A stretch of 59,355 bases of DNA from Chromatiales bacterium. GTDB taxonomy: Bacteria; Pseudomonadota; Gammaproteobacteria; RBG-16-57-12. Below are positions 43,357 to 51,505 of the stretch, in pieces. A program made the translations under genes and the position numbers. The notes under the pieces are model-generated. The model searched no databases, was not told the origin of the DNA, and was given only the letters and a program-made list of their open reading frames with translations. The DNA lies in assembly GCA_026989455.1 (NCBI GenBank), contig JALSJH010000080.1, forward strand, positions 1 through 59,355, given 5' to 3'. Positions within the stretch are counted from its first letter, which is position 1, and each line of letters opens with the position of its first letter.

Positions 43357-44510
43357 ACCAAACTAACAGCCACCAGCTCGACCACGCCATCACGAATTTG
43401 CAGTGTTGATTCGCCATTAAGTACCGCAAGAAGAGGCCTCCCCAGCAACTCGCCACGCCACCCTTGTAGCAACGCTTGCTGGTGATCACCCATCACCAAC
43501 GCCTCAATCTCTTTACGGCTGCTTAACGATGCCATGGCAATGCGGCTCTCCGCCGCCACCCTGCGCACCACCGACATCAACAGATCAGCCTGTGCCTCCT
43601 GATTAACCGTTGGGGTTCTCTTTTTTGGAAAAGAGGGGCACTCATCTTTAACCACTGACTGCCCTTTCGCCACCAATGCCAACAGCGACTTACCCCACTG
43701 ACGAACACTATTTTCATTAAGTCCGCGAATACGGCCAAGCCGAGCAAGGTCAGCCGGGGCATGGCGCGCCACATCCAGCATCACATCATCTGACAATATC
43801 CACTTGCGTGGCTTATTTTTCTCGCGGGCAACCTGCTCACGCCAAGCGGCCAACTCACGCAAAATTGCCAATTGCTGTGGCTTGAGTCGATTCGCACCGC
43901 GCACCCGCTGCCAGAGCTGATAATCATCTTTTTGATAACGCGCTTCATCTGCCAACACCATAAAATCGCGGGCCAACCAGTCGCTACGACCCAGCGAGGC
44001 CAGCTCATCAACCAGACGATGGTAAACCGGCAATAGATAGCGCACATCATCAGCCGCATACTCCAACTGCGCCTCATCCAGCGGACGCAACAGCCAGTCA
44101 GTGCGACTATGGGACTTATCCAAACTAACACCGAGCACCGCCTGCACTAGGTTGCCATAGCCAATTTGGTTACCGTGCCCTAGCAGGGCTGCGGCAATTT
44201 GGGTATCAAATAGCGGCTTTGGTAGTTTCCCGTAAGCATCAAAAAACAGCTCCAGATCCTGGCCTGCGGCATGAAATACTTTAATTATCTGCGGATCATA
44301 AAGTACATCCATCAGTGGTGTCAGATCCTCAATCGCCAGCGGGTCAACACAAGCAATCACCTCATCCGTCGCCAATTGAAGCAGGCAAAACTGTGCGTAG
44401 TAGTGTTTCTCACGCATAAACTCGGTATCCAACACCACTACAGCAGCACCCTCAAGCTGTTGGCACAACTGCTGAAGCCGCTCTGGTGTATCAATATAGT
44501 GTGCCTGCAT
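43344..44510 (-). CDS. rnd: Ribonuclease D
   Basis: The protein has 388 residues. The DEDDy exonuclease domain shows VVLDTEFMREKHYYAQFCLLQL near residue 22, FHAAGQDLELFFDAYG near 79 and the Tyr-containing YAADDVRYLLPVY near 150. The first HRDC domain follows near 205-285 (LKPQQLAILRELAAWREQVAREKNKPRKWIL). It trims the 3' ends of tRNA and other stable RNAs. The last codons (GSD-stop) lie inside the repeat element at 43304-43356, so the C-terminus appears to have been altered by that element. Confidence 0.95.
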   Translation of the reverse strand: MQAHYIDTPERLQQLCQQLEGAAVVVLDTEFMREKHYYAQFCLLQLATDEVIACVDPLAIEDLTPLMDVLYDPQIIKVFHAAGQDLELFFDAYGKLPKPLFDTQIAAALLGHGNQIGYGNLVQAVLGVSLDKSHSRTDWLLRPLDEAQLEYAADDVRYLLPVYHRLVDELASLGRSDWLARDFMVLADEARYQKDDYQLWQRVRGANRLKPQQLAILRELAAWREQVAREKNKPRKWILSDDVMLDVARHAPADLARLGRIRGLNENSVRQWGKSLLALVAKGQSVVKDECPSFPKKRTPTVNQEAQADLLMSVVRRVAAESRIAMASLSSRKEIEALVMGDHQQALLQGWRGELLGRPLLAVLNGESTLQIRDGVVELVAVSLVGSD

Positions 44511-44665
44511 GGCAAGGTGCCCCTCTCTGTTTTCTCAAAACCCATACAAAGCAACACAGATGGACTTTGGTTTTGGTTAATTCATATCCAGCTGGTTTCG
44601 GTCAGCCGCTTTTTTGAGTTACTATGGTGCCACTATAACAGAGGCTAACGCCGTTATTTCTTTAC

Positions 44666-45154
44666 ATGAATCTATTACTTAAAGCTTTTATCGACCTCTG
44701 CCTGTTCCGAAATGGCCCCCAACATCTGCCAGCCTCAATCTGGCTGCGCAATAGCACCCTTATCGGCTACTTTTTAATAGGCGTTGCGCTCTCCATATCG
44801 ATTGAGCCCAGCGTAGACTCACTCCTAGCAACACTGTTTGACACCCTTTTTCTGGCATTACTCGCCGTCGCCCCTCTACAGCTATTAGGCAAACGTGAAC
44901 GTATAAACCAGACTCTAAGCGCAATCTACGGCAGCGGAATACTCTTTAACCTTGCCATTACACCCTTGGCAATCATCTACCTTGCAATGGATAAGCAGGC
45001 GGGACCACTGCTCGCCACTGCCATTACCACTCTCGGCCTGTGGAACCTTGCGGTTCTGGGTAATATTTTGCGTCATGCGCTTAACCTGCCGCTGATCGCA
45101 GGCATCGCCATCGCCATCACCTATCTAGCCATCTCATCGCTACTCACACGTTAA
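44666..45154 (+). CDS. Membrane protein of unknown function upstream of mpl
   Basis: The protein has 162 residues with about four hydrophobic segments (STLIGYFLIGVALSISI, TLFLALLAVAPLQLLG, LFNLAITPLAIIYLAM, LIAGIAIAITYLAISSLL) and few charged residues. It resembles small integral membrane proteins of the YIP1-like type but I cannot assign a family. Its stop is 13 bases before mpl, so co-transcription is likely. It starts about 155 bases after the divergent rnd gene, and I see nothing else in that gap. Confidence 0.7.
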   Translation: MNLLLKAFIDLCLFRNGPQHLPASIWLRNSTLIGYFLIGVALSISIEPSVDSLLATLFDTLFLALLAVAPLQLLGKRERINQTLSAIYGSGILFNLAITPLAIIYLAMDKQAGPLLATAITTLGLWNLAVLGNILRHALNLPLIAGIAIAITYLAISSLLTR

Positions 45155-45167
45155 ACGGATAGAGACC

Positions 45168-46553
45168 ATGCACATTCACATACTCGGCATCTGCGGGACT
45201 TTTATGGGGGGCATTGCCCAACTGGCCCAACAGATGGGGCACGTCGTCAGCGGCTCAGACACCAACATATACCCCCCGATGAGCACTCAACTTGAACAGG
45301 CGGGCATCCAAATAAAAGAGGGATTTCACCCCACCCACCTCGAACCAGAGCCAGACTTGGTCGTTATCGGCAACGCCATGTCACGGGGCAACCCGCTCGT
45401 AGAATTAGTACTCAACCGTGGTATGCGCTACTGCTCTGGCCCCGCTTTTTTGGCTGAACATATTCTGCCGCAACGCTGGGTAATCGGGGTATCCGGCACC
45501 CACGGCAAAACCACCACCAGCTCAATGATCGCCTGGATTTTAGAGCACGCGGGCTTTAACCCTGGTTTTTTGATTGGCGGTGTCGCCCGCAACTTTAATA
45601 TCTCCGCACGCCTAGGAGCCGCCCCTTTTTTTGTGGTCGAAGCCGATGAGTACGATACCGCCTTCTTCGACAAGCGCTCCAAATTTGTCCATTACCAACC
45701 ACGCACACTGGTAATAAACAACCTGGAGTTTGATCATGCCGATATTTTCTCAAACATTGATGAGATAAAACAACAGTTCCACCACCTGGTCCGCACCATA
45801 CCCAGCAACGGGCGCATTATTTTTCCTGATAACGAGCCACATATTCACCAGACCCTCGAAATCGGCTGCTGGACACCACAAGAGTTAATCGCCTCACCCC
45901 AAGGCTGGGAAGCCCGCAACCAAGCGCCTGACGGCTCAGCCTTTGATGTCTACTTTGAGGAGAAAATGGTTGGCCACATAGCGTGGGAACTGATTGGCCA
46001 GCACAACATCTTCAACGCCCTGACAGCCGTCGCCGCAGCGCGCCACGCCGGCATCCGTGCCAGCGACGCAGTAGCCGCCATGTGTGAATTCGAAGGTGTT
46101 AAGCGGCGACTTGAGCTGTGTGGCACCCTTAACAATATTTCGGTTTATGATGATTTTGCCCACCACCCCACCGCCATTGCCACCACTCTTGAGGGGTTGC
46201 GACAGCAGGTAGGTGCGCAAGCGCGCATCATCGCCGTCATGGAGCCGCGCTCCAACACCATGCGCATGGGTGTACATAAAGATAATCTAGCCAATAGCCT
46301 AAGAGAGGCCAATGAAGTTTTGATACTCAAACCCAAAGCAGTCAGCTGGAACATGGAGCAAATGGTGGAATCGCTGGCGGGCAGTGGCAAACTCTTCGAC
46401 GAAGTGGCATCCATCATTGAATATTTGCAACAACACGCAGAGAGTGGCGACCACATTCTGATTATGAGCAACGGTGGCTTTGGCAACATACACACCCTGT
46501 TGCTAGAGGCATTAGCGGAAGAGAATAAAAGCACCATTACCCCAATAATTTAA
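45168..46553 (+). CDS. mpl: UDP-N-acetylmuramate:L-alanyl-gamma-D-glutamyl-meso-diaminopimelate ligase
   Basis: The protein has 461 residues of the Mur ligase family. It begins with HIHILGICGTFMGGIAQLAQQ, the N-terminal UDP-binding domain. The ATP site is GVSGTHGKTTTSSMIAWIL near residue 110, and the central and C-terminal domains carry VVEADEYDTAFFDKRSKF and YDDFAHHPTAI. It joins recycled murein tripeptide to UDP-MurNAc in the cytoplasm. It needs tripeptide made by an L,D-carboxypeptidase, such as the putative YkuD-type enzyme at 12891-13391. Confidence 0.96.
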   Translation: MHIHILGICGTFMGGIAQLAQQMGHVVSGSDTNIYPPMSTQLEQAGIQIKEGFHPTHLEPEPDLVVIGNAMSRGNPLVELVLNRGMRYCSGPAFLAEHILPQRWVIGVSGTHGKTTTSSMIAWILEHAGFNPGFLIGGVARNFNISARLGAAPFFVVEADEYDTAFFDKRSKFVHYQPRTLVINNLEFDHADIFSNIDEIKQQFHHLVRTIPSNGRIIFPDNEPHIHQTLEIGCWTPQELIASPQGWEARNQAPDGSAFDVYFEEKMVGHIAWELIGQHNIFNALTAVAAARHAGIRASDAVAAMCEFEGVKRRLELCGTLNNISVYDDFAHHPTAIATTLEGLRQQVGAQARIIAVMEPRSNTMRMGVHKDNLANSLREANEVLILKPKAVSWNMEQMVESLAGSGKLFDEVASIIEYLQQHAESGDHILIMSNGGFGNIHTLLLEALAEENKSTITPII

Positions 46554-46619
46554 AGGAATAGGCAATATTAGCCGATCAACCCTCTGATGCAATAAATAGG
46601 CGACCCACTTCATGAGCTT

Positions 46620-47702
46620 GTGTTTCGATTTATAATGCCCCGTATTTATCTCCTCATTATACTCCTGCTCAGCAGCTCCTCTCTTAGCGCCTTGGAAAGC
46701 TACCTCGACATGGAGGGCTTTGTTTATAGCGGTCCGGTGCCCTATAGTGAATTCACTGGCGAATGGTCATCCGGCTTTCAAGAAAAAAGCAGTGCCCTTG
46801 GTTACACTTGGTTAGAAGCGGGCGTACATAACCAGCAGTGGGGGCTCTCCATTGTGCAGCAGCAATATGCACAGATGCAGTTCTCCGGTGATATGGCCGA
46901 GTTCCACTATCTCACACAAAACAGGCTCCCCCTTGAAGCCGGAAGGCGCTATGAGATGGAGTACCAGATAAACGCCTACACCACCGAGGGCGTTCGCCTG
47001 TTTCGCCGCCTGCAACCACACCAAAATATTTCACTCCAACTGGGTGCTCATTTCATGAAGGGGAGTGACTTCCAATCAGGGCGCATCCGAGGCAGTGTGA
47101 CGGCCCTCAGCGACCGTGATTATGACTACGACAACTTACAGATCGACTATCGCTACTCCGAAGATAGGATATTTAATAGCGTGATTAATTCGATGAGAGG
47201 CGAGGGACTTGCGCTGGATCTAGCAGCTCACTGGGAGATCAATCGTAACAACCAACTCTCACTTCAAATTCGAAACTTGGCAGGCTATATAAAGTGGAAA
47301 AAAAGCCCCTACAGTTCAGGCACCCTCTCATCCGATGATAAAAGCTATGATGAAAACCGCTATGTAACGATTAACCAAACACTCAACGGCAGCACACAAA
47401 CAGAAGCGTACCGCCAACCGCTCTCCCTCTTGTGGCAGGCCGAGTTTGAACACCACTACAGCTCACGCAACCGGCTGCATGCACAGATAGTCGGTAGCGA
47501 GGTACAGAACTTTTATCGCATCGGCATCAGCCACCGCATATTTGGCAAACAGAGCCTAAAGTTCCTCTACACCCTCAATACCCGAGCCTTCGGCTTCGCC
47601 TATGAAAATGACGAATTCAAACTTCAGTTACAACTCGACAGCCTTAAACCCAACGAGAGCTACACCCTTGGCCTGCTGATACAAACAGGCATCAAATTCT
47701 AG
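46620..47702 (+). CDS. Predicted outer-membrane protein, unknown
   Basis: The protein has 360 residues: a signal peptide (IYLLIILLLSSSSLSA), then a strand-rich sequence with many Tyr, Gln and Arg and alternation typical of a beta-barrel (YDYDNLQIDYRYSEDRIF, FKLQLQLDSLKPNESYTLG). It ends in Lys-Phe, a typical C-terminal aromatic for outer-membrane insertion. The start is uncertain: a GTG at 46620 or an ATG at 46635 are possible, and neither has a strong ribosome site. I recognise no family. It is followed by a composite repeat element and then ubiX. Confidence 0.6.
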   Translation: MFRFIMPRIYLLIILLLSSSSLSALESYLDMEGFVYSGPVPYSEFTGEWSSGFQEKSSALGYTWLEAGVHNQQWGLSIVQQQYAQMQFSGDMAEFHYLTQNRLPLEAGRRYEMEYQINAYTTEGVRLFRRLQPHQNISLQLGAHFMKGSDFQSGRIRGSVTALSDRDYDYDNLQIDYRYSEDRIFNSVINSMRGEGLALDLAAHWEINRNNQLSLQIRNLAGYIKWKKSPYSSGTLSSDDKSYDENRYVTINQTLNGSTQTEAYRQPLSLLWQAEFEHHYSSRNRLHAQIVGSEVQNFYRIGISHRIFGKQSLKFLYTLNTRAFGFAYENDEFKLQLQLDSLKPNESYTLGLLIQTGIKF

Positions 47703-47734
47703 CCACCTGACATAGCGCTACTCACTCATCTCTA

Positions 47735-47896
47735 AAGGAAGCGCTGATCAAGTCATGAATATTTTATGCTGGCTGAAATCGCCCTCACTTATCCCTAAAA
47801 TTGCACCAATAGAACAGCTATTACTGCGCATTTCGGAATAAGTGAGAACAATTTCCTCTCAGCCTAAATTCATCCAGGCTTAATCAGAGATTCCTA
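47735..47896. repeat. CTCTGAT inverted-repeat element, copy 7, interrupted by a second palindrome
   Basis: The left half (AAGGAAGCGCTGATCAAG, then TCATGAATATTTTATGCTGGC) matches copies 1 and 6. Its right arm (GGCTTAATCAGAGATTCCTA) is displaced by about 100 bases. The insert contains a second inverted repeat, CTCACTTAT at 47784-47792 and ATAAGTGAG at 47838-47846. This looks like one palindromic element that landed in or beside another. Confidence 0.75.
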
Positions 47897-47966
47897 AAAT
47901 AACGTGTACACAAGCGGCAACTCGACTATATTGATCCAATCTTTATAAAAAGCACCCAAATCATAA

Positions 47967-48602
47967 ATGGCTTATTTAACAGATAACAGCAGACAGAGCA
48001 TATCCCTCGCCATCACCGGCGCATCCGGAGCCTGCTACGGCTTGCGACTACTCGAATGCCTGATTCAGGCAGAGCAACAAGTATTCTTGATGGTCTCTCA
48101 GGCAGCACACGTAGTTATCGCCACAGAGACCGACCTCAAGCTCAAGTCGCGCCCGGCAGAACTGCAACAGCAACTAAGCCACCACTTCAGCGCAAAAGAG
48201 GGACAACTTCAGGTCTTTGGAAAGGAGCAGTGGATGGCACCCGTTGCCAGCGGCTCCAACGCACCGCGTGCAATGGTAATCTGCCCCTGCTCCACCGGCA
48301 CCCTCTCCGCCATTGCCACCGGAGCCAGTAACAACCTGATCGAGCGCGCCGCCGACATCATGCTCAAGGAGCAGAAAAAACTGATCCTGGTAATCCGTGA
48401 GATGCCACTCTCCGCCATTCACTTGGAGAACATGCTAAAGCTGTCACGTTTGGGGTGCCTGATGATGCCCGCCAGCCCCGGTTTTTATCACCGACCCACC
48501 GAGATCAGCGACTTGATCGATTTCGTGGTTGCCCGCATACTTGACCAGTTACAAATCCCACAACAACTGATGCCTCGCTGGGGTGAAAAATACCATGGAT
48601 AA
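47967..48602 (+). CDS. ubiX: Flavin prenyltransferase UbiX
   Basis: The protein has 211 residues of the flavoprotein family. The FMN-binding motif LAITGASGACYGLRLLE is near residue 15, and the second motif ICPCSTGTLSAIATGASNNLIERAADIMLKE is near 108-138. UbiX adds a dimethylallyl group to FMN, producing the cofactor of UbiD decarboxylase in ubiquinone synthesis. Its stop overlaps the next gene by 8 bases. The start is the ATG at 47967. An intergenic repeat lies upstream. Confidence 0.95.
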   Translation: MAYLTDNSRQSISLAITGASGACYGLRLLECLIQAEQQVFLMVSQAAHVVIATETDLKLKSRPAELQQQLSHHFSAKEGQLQVFGKEQWMAPVASGSNAPRAMVICPCSTGTLSAIATGASNNLIERAADIMLKEQKKLILVIREMPLSAIHLENMLKLSRLGCLMMPASPGFYHRPTEISDLIDFVVARILDQLQIPQQLMPRWGEKYHG

Positions 48603-49173
48603 ATTACGCATACCGCTGTTCCCGCTCCACTCAGTACTCTTCCCTGGCGGGGCATTACCTCTGCGCGTGTTTGAAAGCCGCTACCTCGACATGATCAGCC
48701 AGTGTATGCGCAACAAAAGTGATTTTGGCATCTGCCTGATCAGCGATGGCTCAGAGGTTGGCGATGCGGCCACCCCCTTCACCGTCGGTACGCTGGTGGA
48801 GATCAGCTATTTCCAGCAACTCAAAGATGGCTGCCTTGGTATTACCGCCCGAGGCAAACAACGCTTTCGCATCCTCGCCAGTGAAGTAGAAGCCAACCAA
48901 CTGACTGTGGCTGATGTTGAGCTATTACCACTCACCGATGAACTGACACTGCCAGAAGAGTTCGAAGACTTTCGCAGCATACTCAGCGACATCTTCAATG
49001 AACTAGGACACCCCTACACCAGCCTACCAAAACACTACAACAGCGCCACCTGGGTCAGTGCCCGACTGGCCGAACTGCTCCCCATCGGCCTGCAAGAGAA
49101 GCAGACCATGCTGGAGATGGAAGACCCGATCCAGCGCTTGATTAGAATTCGTGAAATACTGAAAGAGAAGTAA
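48595..49173 (+). CDS. Lon substrate-binding domain protein
   Basis: The protein has 192 residues. It consists of a Lon N-terminal (LAN) domain only, without ATPase or protease: LRIPLFPLHSVLFPGGALPLRVFESRYLDMI at the start, then FGICLISDGSEVG, and a helical C-terminal part. Such proteins are common in gammaproteobacteria and of unknown function. The ATG at 48595 overlaps the ubiX stop by 8 bases. A GTG at 48583 would overlap more. The 200 bases downstream hold only a REP pair. Confidence 0.88.
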   Translation: MDKLRIPLFPLHSVLFPGGALPLRVFESRYLDMISQCMRNKSDFGICLISDGSEVGDAATPFTVGTLVEISYFQQLKDGCLGITARGKQRFRILASEVEANQLTVADVELLPLTDELTLPEEFEDFRSILSDIFNELGHPYTSLPKHYNSATWVSARLAELLPIGLQEKQTMLEMEDPIQRLIRIREILKEK

Positions 49174-49284
49174 CCATTCGGAGTGGTGGTGTTTTTCTTC
49201 ACGCCTTTGCACCTGCGCAAAAATTCAGGCTTGGCCTTTTCTCCTTTTACCTGCCATAACAAAAAACCAGCCCCGGGCATAAAT

Positions 49285-49334
49285 GTAGGTGCAAGCTTTA
49301 GCTTGCGACTTCGCCATCTAAAGATGGCTCCTAC
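49285..49334. repeat. REP-like palindrome pair
   Basis: Two opposed units: 49285-49308 (GTAGGTGCAAGCTTTAGCTTGCGA, plus strand) and 49311-49334 (minus strand, GTAGGAGCCATCTTTAGATGGCGA). The first has a different stem (GCAAGC/GCTTGC) but keeps GTAG and the final GCGA. The same two stem types pair again near 54707. The pair lies between convergent genes. Confidence 0.88.
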
Positions 49335-49381
49335 GGGGGCTTTGGGGACACAAGTTTTTTAGCCTCATCCTCTTCGTGATT

Positions 49382-50905
49382 TCATGCAGGCGGATACACC
49401 GCCACTTGATTACGACCGTTTTTCTTGGCGTGATAGAGCGCTTCATCCGCTTCTTTAAAGAGACTCTCCACCGCCTCGGTCTCCGCTCTTAAGCAGCTGA
49501 CACCGATACTGGCGGTGACTGAAATCGAGCCGTTATTATCCAGCTCAACCGGCATTTCACCAATAGCATTACGCACTTTATTGGCAATTTCGCTTACATA
49601 TTTAGTGTCGGTTTCAGTGAGTATGACCACGATCTCCTCCCCCCCATAACGCCCGATAAAATCTGTCTCCCGTAAGCTGTTGCGAATGCGGGTACTGGCT
49701 TGGCGTAATACTTCATCTCCAGCCAAGTGACCATAATTATCATTGACGAGTTTAAAGAGATCGAGGTCGATGATCAGGAGGGCAAACTCGTGGCGATAAC
49801 GGCGTGCCCGTTTAAACTCCATCGCCAGCATCTCCTCCAGATAGCCCCGGTTCCAGAGTCCGGTAAGCGCATCGGTTTTGCTCAGCATCTCTATCTCCTG
49901 GGTACGCTCCTTCACCATGGCTTCCAGTCGTGCTTTCTCTTCTCGGGACTGTTCATGGGTATAACGATAGATAGTGTAGGCTATAAACAGAGCAAAGATA
50001 ATCGCCGCGCCACTGGTCGCTACAGCGGTGGCTAACAGTTTCTGTTTATTGGCGGCATAGGGGGCCGCGTCGATCAGCAGCAGCAGGCGTTCATCATTCA
50101 CGGAGATGTGGCTCCCCTCATCGGCAAGGATTCGATAGACCGGGCTGTTATCGACTTCAATCAACTGAGAGGTATTAAAAGATGTAAAGTCGATGCGCTC
50201 TCCAATGCTCTCAACATTGCTACTCATTACAATCTCCCCACTTTCATTGACAATGGCGAGTTGAATAATATTTTTGGCTGATTTTACATAGCTATCCAAA
50301 AAGGTGTGAATATCAATGGTTTTAAAAATATCCAAGCTATTTTTCACCGAACCCTCAATGGCCTTGAGCAGATTGAGAATATCGACCTGGCGACGTAACA
50401 GCGAAAATTCAACATTGTCACGAACAACAACATCATATTCAGAAATATCCACGGAGAGATCAATATAGCCAATCACTTGCCCACTCACCCTTAGGGGGTA
50501 GTAAATCGCCATCACCGGCACGTAGTCACGCTCTTCGAAAAAGAATTCCCCGCCATATTCCGGGTTGCTCATCACCCGTTTAAAGCCTGTTCGATGATAT
50601 TGGACACCGATCTCCTCTTTAAACATCGAGTTACTGATGGTGCCATCCGGTTCGATGTAACGAAACTCGAAGATCTCCAGCCCAAGGGAGACCTCACCCA
50701 TCAGCTTCTGTAAGTTCATGGTACTTTTAACTTCATGAAAGCGGTCAATACTGGCAATAATGGAACTGACAATATCACCCGCATCACTCTGCATTTGATG
50801 CAGTAACAGATCTTTTTGGGTGTTGTAATTATATAACGACAACGATGACAGGGTGATCGCCAGGGTCAGCAGCGCGAGGGGGATGTTATATTTTTTAAAA
50901 CCCAT
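49382..50905 (-). CDS. Membrane diguanylate cyclase (GGDEF) with periplasmic sensor
   Basis: The protein has 507 residues. A membrane span near residues 9-28 (ALLTLAITLSSLSLY) is followed by a periplasmic region of about 255 residues (probable dCache/PAS-like sensor), a second span near 290-312 (ATAVATSGAAIIFALFIAYTIY), a coiled linker, and a GGDEF domain. The active site is GRYGGEEIVVIL, and the inhibitory-site motif RETD lies 5 residues before it. It should make c-di-GMP, with product inhibition. It starts 18 bases after the tetrahaem cytochrome gene, with GAGG upstream, so it is probably part of the cytochrome operon. Confidence 0.92.
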   Translation of the reverse strand: MGFKKYNIPLALLTLAITLSSLSLYNYNTQKDLLLHQMQSDAGDIVSSIIASIDRFHEVKSTMNLQKLMGEVSLGLEIFEFRYIEPDGTISNSMFKEEIGVQYHRTGFKRVMSNPEYGGEFFFEERDYVPVMAIYYPLRVSGQVIGYIDLSVDISEYDVVVRDNVEFSLLRRQVDILNLLKAIEGSVKNSLDIFKTIDIHTFLDSYVKSAKNIIQLAIVNESGEIVMSSNVESIGERIDFTSFNTSQLIEVDNSPVYRILADEGSHISVNDERLLLLIDAAPYAANKQKLLATAVATSGAAIIFALFIAYTIYRYTHEQSREEKARLEAMVKERTQEIEMLSKTDALTGLWNRGYLEEMLAMEFKRARRYRHEFALLIIDLDLFKLVNDNYGHLAGDEVLRQASTRIRNSLRETDFIGRYGGEEIVVILTETDTKYVSEIANKVRNAIGEMPVELDNNGSISVTASIGVSCLRAETEAVESLFKEADEALYHAKKNGRNQVAVYPPA

Positions 50906-50923
50906 AGCAATGCCTCATTAAAA

Positions 50924-51505
50924 CTATTTTGGCGTGGGATTACTGTATTTTTTGTAAACCACCTCAAAGTCGCTTGGGTGAAAAGAGCGATCCCAACGTT
51001 CTGTATGGCAGCTTTGGCACATCTTTTTTATCCGCTCGGGGCGATCTGTCCCTGACAAAAAGCCACCGGCATCTCGACGTTTCACATGTACACTGCCGGG
51101 GCCATGACACCCCTCACACTGCACATTGGCCAGGCGCGGGGTCTCTTTCATACTGGTAAACCCACCCTCTATACCATAACCTGTCGCATGACAGGTGAGA
51201 CAACGCGGATTTTCCCCATACCCCATCTCAATCACCTTTTCCAAGGCGAAGTCATGCTTATCTTTTTTCCGGCCAAGGAAAAATTCACGATGACAAAGCC
51301 GGCATTTAGTGTTGCCCGCGTATGAGTAACGACCCGTAGCCATCGCCGCATCATAAATCTCTTGGCCCAGCACGTTGATTAAGGGGGGAACGGGTAACGG
51401 CTCTTTTAACACAGCCTGAATCCGCGCCTCGCTGGCCTGCAAGGTGGCACAAAAGAGCGTCAACAACAAAACAACCACCAATAACCGAAACAACTCCATC
51501 ACCAT
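50924..51505 (-). CDS. Periplasmic tetrahaem cytochrome c
   Basis: The protein has 193 residues with a signal peptide (LFRLLVVVLLLTLFCATLQASEA) and four CxxCH haem motifs (CRLCH, CLTCH, CEGCH, CQSCH), resembling the cytochrome c554-type family. It would carry electrons in the periplasm, perhaps between inner-membrane quinol enzymes and the decahaem protein. The start overlaps the barrel gene stop: the ATG at 51505 overlaps by 7 bases, and a second ATG at 51499 shares one base (TGATG). It lies between the MtrB-like gene and the GGDEF gene. Confidence 0.9.
   Translation of the reverse strand: MVMELFRLLVVVLLLTLFCATLQASEARIQAVLKEPLPVPPLINVLGQEIYDAAMATGRYSYAGNTKCRLCHREFFLGRKKDKHDFALEKVIEMGYGENPRCLTCHATGYGIEGGFTSMKETPRLANVQCEGCHGPGSVHVKRRDAGGFLSGTDRPERIKKMCQSCHTERWDRSFHPSDFEVVYKKYSNPTPK

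Noticed and set aside
49171-49200. Terminator after the Lon-substrate-domain gene
   Set aside because: The short CCATT/AGTGG pairing leaves too small a loop and a weak stem, although a T-rich stretch follows.
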